DNA of 28,000 nucleotides, taken from Schoenoplectus triqueter (lineage: Eukaryota > Streptophyta > Magnoliopsida > Poales > Cyperaceae). The stretch's first letter is position 1; each line of letters opens with the position of its first letter. Below are positions 20,515 to 28,000 of the stretch, piece after piece. The stretch covers positions 1 through 28,000 of the forward strand of contig CAXKVV010001038.1 in assembly GCA_964058805.1 (NCBI GenBank), given 5' to 3'. The position numbers and the translations under genes were made by a program. The notes under the pieces were generated by a model. It ran no database searches, was not told where the DNA came from, and saw only the letters and a list, made by a program, of their open reading frames with translations.

Positions 20515-21836
20515 TAAACAAGGCTTTACTAACACCAATTTACTAACGGTTTTTAGTAAAAAACCGTTAGTAACATTAGGCGGTGGCATTTTGGAAAATA
20601 AATTCAACTATTTCCTAACAGTTTGGAAGAAGAAAATATGTCAGAAAGTGTTACAAAATTATTGGACAACTTTTGCTAACAGTTTCTTATAAAAAACAGT
20701 TAGGAAAACTTTGTGCGTTGGGTTTTGCTAATGGTTTTTTATAAAAAACTGTCAGGAAAGATTTTTGCGCTGGGTTTTGCTAACAGTTATTTATAAAAAA
20801 CCGTTAGAAAAGATTTTTACGCTGGGTCTTGCTAATGATTATTTATAAAAAAACCATTATCAAATGTTCATGTGCAAAAAAAATCTAATATATCCCATCT
20901 CACCAATAAAATTTGCTCCTACGGATTGCTCATCTCACCGTTCCTTCATCCCAATCCAATAATCCAAAAATCAAAATTCAAAAATAGAAATCACATAAAT
21001 TACCAACCATTTTTCATCTATTTTCATATATAAAAAGAGAGATGAGAGAGAGATAGAGAAGAGAAAGAAGAAAGAAATAAGAAACAAAGAAGAGAGACAA
21101 AAAAAATAAGAAATCAAAATCCGACCATCTCAACTTCAAACGGCCATAACTTTTGATAGAAAACTCCGATTGAGGCGTGTTATACGGCTATGGAAAGGTT
21201 ACGACGAAATCTACTGGGTTAAAAAGTGCATTTAAAGTTTATCTGAAGTTTTTAAGTTCTTTTTTTTCTATTTTTTCTTTGTATTTTTTCCTAAAAATTG
21301 TATAGGTTTTTATATTATTGAGTAAGAAAGATGTATTGTTCGGTAAAAAAAAATTTATTATATAAATACTCATATTTATTTTATATTATTTTTTGAATGA
21401 ATAATTTGTTCTTATATAATTTTCTGTTCTTAGTTTATTTATCATCTGTATAGAAAGTTAAATTTATAAAAATAAAAACCTTTGTTAACGGTTTATTAGC
21501 AAAATCGTTAACAAAAATGCAAAAAAAATCACAACACCCTTTGCTAACGGTTTTTTTAACAAAAACAAATTCAAAAAAATTCGCAACACCCTTTGCTAAC
21601 GGTTTTTTAGCAAAAATCGTTAGCAAAATTTCTAAAAAAAATAACCATACCCTTTGCTAATGATAGTAAAACTTCAAAAAAAAATTCGCAGCACCCTTTG
21701 CTAATGGTTCTTCGCTAAAAACCATTAGTAAATGTCCATCCAGCGCTCCTCTTTTCCTAACGGTTGTTTATACTTTTCCTAACCCCCATTATTAATGGTT
21801 GCAAAACCATTAGTAAAGCCCAGTTCTGTTGTAGTG

Positions 21837-22831
21837 TATGTTCAATTACTAAAAATGTTTTATGACTTTCTTTTGGTCTAGCTAATTAGTTATTTTATGA
21901 TTATGTATTTTTCTATAGGTACAGTCCTAGGTGGTTATTTTAATGACAAACATATTTTAATTATGAGAAAATTTTCTTATACCTCAACTTCTATGTCCCA
22001 TTTTATGCCCAACTATCTTAACTAATCTAATTAATTTCTAACTGTTATTCAATTTAGATTTGAAAGAACAATAAAAAAATACGGGTCATGTATTTGACCC
22101 GTTTGAACCATAGCTCCAATGGTATATTCCTCATATTTGAGAGTTACTATTCATGCTATATATCATTGAAAAGCTAGTGATGAGGAGAACACAATGAGCT
22201 AAATTATATATGAAATGGATCAATGATTTGAAAGAAATTAAGGAAGATATTATATCGGTTAGAAATTCTATTAGAGCGATCTAGTGTGAGTGAGTCTCAA
22301 TCGATTGATTAAATATTTTCTCTAAGTTAAGGAAATGATATGTGAAGTTTTAACCAAGTGTTCTAATGTTCTATGTGTTCAGATCATCATTTCACTTCTC
22401 ATGCACAAATAGAATGTGTTGAAACTAACATTTGGAAGCTCGGTTTATCAAGAAGTGAAGCTAGACCAATTTCTAGGAGTAAGAAGATAAAATTTGAGTA
22501 TTCATTCGAAATAATTGGTTGAGAGATAGGAGATAACACAAGAAGGGTATTTTGTTACACTAAATAAATATGCGTCGGATTTAGTATAATAGATATGAAG
22601 ACTTAATTGTACTAAGTATGAAATTTTATTATACAAAATATAATGACTTGGATCGTAATATTGAGAATTGAGATTAAATAAAATTTAGCACAAAACTAAC
22701 AAAGATTATATTGTTAGGACTAATGGAAATTATGATTAAACTATAAATTATGTTTTGAGTGATATATTAGTATAAATGTTGATTAGTAAATATGCAAGGT
22801 TATTTATAGTACATATTTAAGCATGTATGTA

Positions 22832-22868
<37 letters not shown>

Positions 22869-23880
22869 GATTTATTTATAGTAGTGAAAATTAAGACTAA
22901 ACTACAAATTGTATTTTGAATGATACATTAAAATATGTTATAATAGATATTATAATATATTTGTATTAAATATTAAACCTATTTTTATCATAATTATTTT
23001 AAAAATATTATTTTATGTTACATACCTATTCATATTATTTATAATATCATGACTTAATGATATGAGATATAAAGATATTTTTTTATTGAGATTATTTTTT
23101 TTATAAATATAAATTATAAGGTCTTAAGATATTAAGAAAAATACTAAATATAAATTTATCAATTGTAAGATTTTAGTTAAGAATAATAAGAATATATGTA
23201 TTTAGAAAATATTATGATTTTTTTTTATTCTTTAAAGTTAAATATGACTTATGAATCAGTATTAAGTATTTGATTGTTAATTCTTAAGACGAGAACAATT
23301 AGGTATAGAAATTTAATTCTAGAAGTGTCCGGTAAATATTTTTTGAATTATATATTATTCAAAGTTAAAGTAAGACTTATGTTAATATATATTGAGATAT
23401 AAGATGAATGATCTTAAGACTTCTAATATTAAAATTTAAGACTTTATTTATGAAATTTTATATCGAATATAAATTACATGAAAATATTATTTTCGATAAT
23501 TTTTATTAAGACTTCATTTCTTAGTTGTTATATTAGATATAAGAATTTGGTTTAAATAATATTTAGCAAATATTCGAGATTTTTATATCTTTTAAAGATA
23601 AAAATAACTTAAACATTATGTATTAAGATATAATATGACAGTTCTTAAGACTTTAAATATTAGATATTATGACTTCAAATATCGTCTGTAGAACGTTCTT
23701 GAGAGTTTCAGAAGAGCCGCTATTGTTCAGTGAGAAGTTTGATTTCGTCAGGTGGTTATTTCTGCCTTTATGTAAAAACGAATATTAAATCCTTATTGTT
23801 GTCGACTTATCCAAGATAGAAATTCAATTGAACAACTCTTTTCGATATTTAAATAAGAGAGTAAATAATTATTGTTGACT
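21837..23880. other. very AT-rich intergenic DNA, no gene seen
   Basis: A short piece at about 22207-22278 reads on + as 24 codons with a heptad-like pattern (MKWINDLKEIKEDIISVRN), then stops. It may be a scrap of a retrotransposon gag, but this is weak. A (TA)n tract lies at 22833-22866. Motifs such as TTAAGACTT and AATATAAATT recur from about 23000 onward and resemble the array that follows, so older, more diverged repeat units may extend to the left. Confidence 0.45.
22833..22866. repeat. (TA)n microsatellite
   Basis: About 17 uninterrupted TA units. Confidence 0.95.
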
Positions 23881-23884
23881 TATA

Positions 23885-24444
23885 TTTTAAGACATTATAA
23901 TTTAGGGATATAGACTTGATCATATCCTGATGACTGCCCAAATATAAATTTTAAGTTCAAAATTATAATTTATAATATTTGATATTAAGGCGTCATTTTT
24001 GTGTGTTAAGATTTTGAATATTCGATTTTAGCACATTAAAGTTTAGGTATATAGACTTTGTCCATATCCTGATGGATGCTCAAATATAAATTTGAAATTC
24101 AAAATATGACTTGTAATATTAAATATTAAGACGTATTTCTCGTGTTAAGACTTGTTTTGTTTAGTTTTAAGATAATGAGATTCAAATATAAATACTTATA
24201 AATATCCTGATTACCGCTCAAATATAAATTTTAAGTTAAAATATAATTTGTAATATTAGATATTAAGATGTCATATTTCTCTTGTTAATACTTGAGATAT
24301 TCAATTTTAAGACATTGAGTTTCATATATAAATACATGCTCATATCTTGATTGTCGTCTAAATATAAATTTTAAGTTTAAAATATGACTTGATATATTTA
24401 GTATTAAGACTTTGTTTCTTCAGTATTAAAACTTAGGACTTTCG
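23885..24444. repeat. four-copy tandem array, period about 140 bp
   Basis: The anchor CATATCCTGATnnnnGC (with changes) begins at 23921, 24063, 24201 and 24341, giving spacings of 142, 138 and 140 bp. In each unit it is followed by TCAAATATAAATTTTAAGTT, then AATATGACTTGTAATATT, then ATATTAAGACGT, and it is preceded by TTTTAAGACATT. Units are diverged and AT-rich, resembling a short satellite-like or transposon-internal array. Confidence 0.8.
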
Positions 24445-24460
24445 ATTTTATGGTTTCGAT

Positions 24461-24482
24461 GATCGTCCGTAGACGGACGATC
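24461..24482. repeat. 22-bp inverted repeat at the array's right border
   Basis: GATCGTCCGT and ACGGACGATC are perfect 10-bp arms around AG. It stands out as GC-rich in very AT-rich DNA and lies just past the last array unit. Confidence 0.85.
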
Positions 24483-25960
24483 TGTTGATGTTCGAGAACG
24501 TAATCAATGTGATCAATAACTTTTTCAGTTGGGATACAGATCTGAAATACAATTAGTTTATCTCTTAAATTATATACCATTCACTATTCAGTATGCACTT
24601 TTAAAACTAGTAGGAAATCTGTCTGATATGCGGGATCTTATTTTTAAGTATATATCATTAATTTTAGTATAACTAAATGATCCATTTTATTTATACATAA
24701 TTAAATTAACTATCATGATCCATAAAATCTTGATCTTATCATTCAAATAAAATAAATGCATCAATTAAGAATTCCCTAAATTCAAATTATATCATTTACA
24801 AAGAAGTAAAACAAACTCATTACCTCTTATGCGAGATTCTATTATATTTTGTTAATTATAGTTTATTTATTTTTAGATGATGAGATTAAAAGAAATATAT
24901 TTTTTGTTATAATCATTTTATAAATAGTGTTAAAGATTCGAGCGTGTTAATGATGTGATGTAATTAATGGATGCTGGGAATCTGGAACAGTCATTTAAAA
25001 GAAAGAAAGGCGTAATTCAACGATAACTGAACAAAAAAATCTATAACTAAAAATTGTATAGAAATTAAAAAAAACTACCCAATTATTAAACAACAAAAAA
25101 TACAAACAGATCATCGTTATCATCAACATCGCATCACAAAATAAATAATAAAATTAGCAAAGGAGAACCAAAACTTTTGTACTTGAACATGCACATGCAA
25201 CAATTACAACACACAATAATATGCAATTCTTTTCCGATTTGTAGTAAATATGATGTAGATATTCAAATGCCATTAAAAGATACTTGAAACAAATCCATGT
25301 TTTCCTATTGATTGCATTATTGCATTATTTCATTATTTCACTATATGTAGTCTAGACTGTCTAACTTATAAAATATGCACGTGCAAAATAACTGCATTTT
25401 TTTTTAAAAGGACGAAAAATGCAACTGTAAAACCAAGGTGAGAGGCTCCACAAATTGACTAAACAAGAAGTTCATACCGAATTATTATATTTTGCATTTT
25501 TTTTAGGTATGATCCTCTGTGAACCAAACCATCAGGTAGTAACGATAGAGACAAAATTTCATATCTGCTCCTTGACATTTTCATACTACTCTTGAAGATG
25601 CAAAAAATGGGCCATTTATATTTTATTATTTCAGTGGAGTATATAAGTAAAATATTACATAGTACTTATATGTATATTTGAACATAAACAAAATAGTCAA
25701 AAATGATAGAACTCAATTATTATGTAGTCAGTATTCACCGTCAAATAATATAAATCTTATTTTACCTGCTAAACAAGTAGTTGGTAGGACCTTCAACCAA
25801 AATATCAATATACCTCTGCATTTTTCATTAAGAAAATATAAGCTATATAATCTTCTTTGTAACTCGGTAATAAAAAAATAAAATAAAATACAATAAAAAC
25901 AATTTATGGTATCAAACTTTATGATTAAAATATCCGAAGAGTTAATGGATAAAATTTACC
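24483..25960. other. AT-rich intergenic DNA, no gene seen
   Basis: No coding region, RNA gene or paired repeat ends were recognised. The 67-codon frame at 25678-25881 is AT-driven and matches no known family. Confidence 0.5.
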
Positions 25961-25969
25961 GATGTATAT

Positions 25970-26420
25970 ATCCTTCTCTTCTCTAGTTTCCTCATTCTCT
26001 CAGCATGCACCCCTCTCTCGCTTCGCCGGCTCACCACGGATCTCTCCTCTACCTCACTATCTCTTCCGCCTTTCTTTTCAACCAAGGCTTTGGGGATGGA
26101 AACTCCACTCTTCCCAACACATCGACCCTAACCGCCTCTCCGCTCTGCTCGATGGCCTGTCTCTTTCTCTGATGTGCCGGATCTCTCGCTCCCAACTGGT
26201 CACTTGAAGCATTATCATCGGTCTTGTTCGGGACCCCCCTCGTCCCGCTCCCGCTCATGGCCTTCAACTGAAATCTGAGCCATGTCGATCTCTTCTCCTC
26301 CCCTTCCTCCTGATGTCCATTGCCTTTAACTGCGTCGCAATTGCGCATGCATCGGACCCCACGGTTCCTTTCCTCTCGCTCCTGATGCTGAAAGGATATG
26401 ACTGCATGAGGCAAGTTAAA
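25970..26420. other. GC-richer island, possible gene fragment
   Basis: Composition shifts abruptly to balanced, C/T-rich sequence (CTCTCTCG, TCCTCTACCTC, CCGCCTCTCCGCTCTGCTC), unlike the DNA on both sides. It holds competing frames: + 25962-26207, + 26313-26540 and - 26049-26495 (148 codons). None has a recognisable domain, and no splice signals single one out. It could be a promoter/leader remnant, a degenerate exon or a captured gene piece. It ends about 100 bp before a copia LTR. Confidence 0.35.
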
Positions 26421-26528
26421 ACGATCATTGAGAAATTTACCTCCACAGTTAAATTCATTCCAATTGCGATATCTAAATTTTGTTGCTTCATTCACAATCT
26501 AAGATTTAATATCATTATCACTATTACT

Positions 26529-27165
26529 TGTTGGAATTAATTATTAATTACAACATGTATGAGCTTATATATAATAAATATATATTGGACTGTCAAATTA
26601 TATCCGTTATGAAGTGATCAAATTATGTATTATTAATCAGGTTTAATATTTATCATGAGAGGTGGACCCTTTAATGTGTAGAACGTGTATTAATAACTTC
26701 ATGATTTAGTGATGGTCTAAATTATATAAAGTTTGATAATAATACAATTATGCTATTGATCCCTAGATAACACAACTATAGATAATTTTCTGATTAAGCA
26801 GCGAACTCATTAAGAGAGATATGGACCCGCTAAGAAATAACTGGTGGTTCAGTTATTGTCGTCCATTAGGTATACAGGGAGACTGTTGAATTTTAAATTA
26901 ATTTCTCATTCTCTATGTTTTGGCACCATTTCATTTTTCAACAGAAATCTATCTCTCTCTAAAATAGAGTTTCAGAAGAGAAGAAACTGTCTATGTCGGT
27001 TGTCTAAATCACTCCATCAGATTAGAGAAAGATTGTTGGAAGGCTTAAAGCAGTCTGGTGATCAACGGGGTTGTGTCTCTCTGAAAGATCGACAGTATGG
27101 ATCAAGATAATCTAATTTATGATTATGGGTTCACTAGAGGATCACAGCATATAGAATTTCTAACA
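26529..27165 (+). mobile_element. 5' LTR of a Ty1/copia-type retrotransposon (637 bp)
   Basis: It starts TGTTGGAATT and ends AATTTCTAACA, the TG..CA short inverted termini of an LTR (TGTTGGAATT against TGTTAGAAATT in reverse complement). Two bases after the end comes a primer-binding site. This sets the orientation as +, with the internal region running to the right. The matching 3' LTR would lie outside the window, so age and target duplication cannot be judged. The 88-codon frame at 26844-27110 lies inside the LTR and is not a gene. Confidence 0.75.
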
Positions 27166-27167
27166 AT

Positions 27168-27180
27168 TGGTATTAGAGTC
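27168..27180 (+). other. primer-binding site (initiator tRNA-Met type)
   Basis: TGGTATTAGAGTC lies two bases after the LTR. It matches the usual copia site TGGTATCAGAGC except for two C-to-T changes, as expected from cytosine deamination in a methylated, silent element. Confidence 0.75.
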
Positions 27181-28000
27181 TACTCTAGTTTAACTGTTAA
27201 TATCTGATGACTAATTCAAAAAATTTCTCAAAAATTCATATTTTTTTAATTGGATTTGTTTTTTTAATCAAATACTTTATGAATACTTCAAAAATTTGTA
27301 GATCTATTTGTTGAAATTAAAATCAAGATTGGCAAATTGGTTTTGAAAATCAAGTTTATTAGAATTCAGAAAATCAAAGTATTTCGTAAACTGATTGGTC
27401 AACAAAGTAGTTTCTGAATTGTATATGATTAACTGCCGATTTTTTTGATTCTGTTAAAAAAGTGTAAATTTCTAATCTGTATTCCGCTGCGATTATTTTT
27501 TAATCATGTCTAGATCAGTTGTTGTTGGTTATAAAAACGAGCGATTATGTAAACTGGAACCCCCGCCCGCTTACCGGCAAGCGGGACCGTTGTAATTAGG
27601 AAGCCCGTCTTGTATTGCATGCCTAACTCTTTTTTCCAAATGGATTATGAGATAGTATGACTCTGATTTCTTGTGTAAAAATTATAATACATGAATGATT
27701 GATGTGTGTAAGCGACCTAAGATGCCCCTTAATTATTTTTATTTTGATGACTTCTATGTCACATATGTATGTATCATTTTTAGGGCTTTGTATAATTATT
27801 ATTTATTGTTAGGATAGTAATTTAGTAAGAACAATAGAATTACATGAAAGACATGATGATGACTGTTGTGAAGAGAATTCTTACAAAAAAAATTATCATG
27901 CTTTGGGTCATACTATCTCACTTATGAATTGATTTATATTGGTTGTTGGTTATTTGGTATTGATTGCATTAACCTATAAAATTATTATTTAGGTTAAGCC
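27181..28000 (+). mobile_element. internal region of the copia element, partial and decayed
   Basis: It continues from the primer-binding site to the window edge. No gag frame longer than a few tens of codons is visible; an ATG at 27206 opens only a short frame. A GC-rich hairpin CCCGCTT/AAGCGGG stands at 27568-27587. Whether pol is present beyond the edge cannot be seen. Confidence 0.45.

Larger units (their letters stand above)
20083..21836. mobile_element. non-autonomous CACTA (EnSpm) element, interrupted by a hAT MITE
   Basis: The left end begins CACTACAAC and the right end finishes GTTGTAGTG. Once the hAT insertion is removed, the left end reads CACTACAACTAAACAAGG then CTTTACTAA, pairing with the right-end reverse complement CACTACAACAGAACTGGG then CTTTACTAA: a 27-bp inverted repeat with four mismatches. 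Both subterminal regions (20530-20870 and 21480-21830) carry repeated CTAACGGTTTTT..AAAACCGTTAG units, typical of CACTA elements. The centre has a GA-rich tract (about 21030-21110) and no transposase. Without the insertion it is about 1.33 kb. The expected 3-bp target duplication is imperfect (TAG against TAT). Confidence 0.85.

Noticed and set aside
21435..21626. 63-codon - strand frame with repeated Lys-Pro-Leu-like words
   Set aside because: It is a translation of CACTA subterminal repeats.
26049..26495. 148-codon - strand frame in the GC-richer island as a protein gene
   Set aside because: No recognisable domain, several overlapping rival frames and no supporting splice or promoter signals.
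27646..27922. 14-bp inverted pair TGAGATAGTATGAC about 260 bp apart
   Set aside because: The similarity does not extend beyond 14 bp and there is no target duplication, so no element can be defined.

Overview
The window looks like plant nuclear DNA, most likely from a monocot. It is strongly AT-rich, has very little coding sequence, and is crowded with plant transposon types (hAT, CACTA, foldback MITEs, Ty1/copia and Ty3/gypsy remains). Two genes can be supported. One is a MIR156 microRNA gene at the left edge, on the + strand. The other is a two-coding-exon gene on the - strand (17635-18705) for a 321-residue protein. It resembles the DUF6598 / C-terminal domain of 60-kDa jasmonate-induced proteins, a family best known from monocots, which is the main reason for suggesting a monocot. 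The species cannot be told from the sequence.

Layout. 1-715: MIR156 promoter, pyrimidine-rich leader, hairpin with an exact 20-nt miR156, and downstream transcript. 716-9990: AT-rich intergenic DNA with two non-autonomous hAT elements (3610-4171 with a perfect 8-bp target duplication; 7660-8220 with a decayed one), small tandem duplications and microsatellites. 10030-12420: a dense nest of palindromic foldback elements, four copies of one family set in TA/GA microsatellites and two of another. 12680-12839: a 160-bp hAT MITE with a perfect 8-bp target duplication. About 14565-15800: a wrecked Ty3/gypsy reverse transcriptase-RNase H on the - strand.

The protein gene occupies about 17340-19230 on the - strand: 3'UTR, coding exon 2, a 105-nt intron, coding exon 1, a predicted 5'UTR intron, a 5'UTR exon and a TATA box. 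Upstream of it lie a small MITE-like repeat, a two-copy 137-bp duplication, and a nested insertion in which a 415-bp hAT MITE sits inside the terminal inverted repeat of a CACTA element (20083-21836). The stretch 21840-26000 is AT-rich and holds a four-copy array with a period of about 140 bp (23885-24444). A GC-richer island (about 25970-26420) is followed by the 5' LTR and primer-binding site of a Ty1/copia element that runs off the right edge.

The two genes have no evident joint function. miR156 represses SPL transcription factors in phase change; the protein gene belongs to a family linked to jasmonate/stress responses. Most structure here is a record of transposition, including small-RNA-competent hairpins. 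I found no convincing new multi-gene system. The most notable items are the MIR156 locus, the stand-alone JIP60-C-terminal-like gene, the hAT-in-CACTA nest and the microsatellite-associated foldback cluster.
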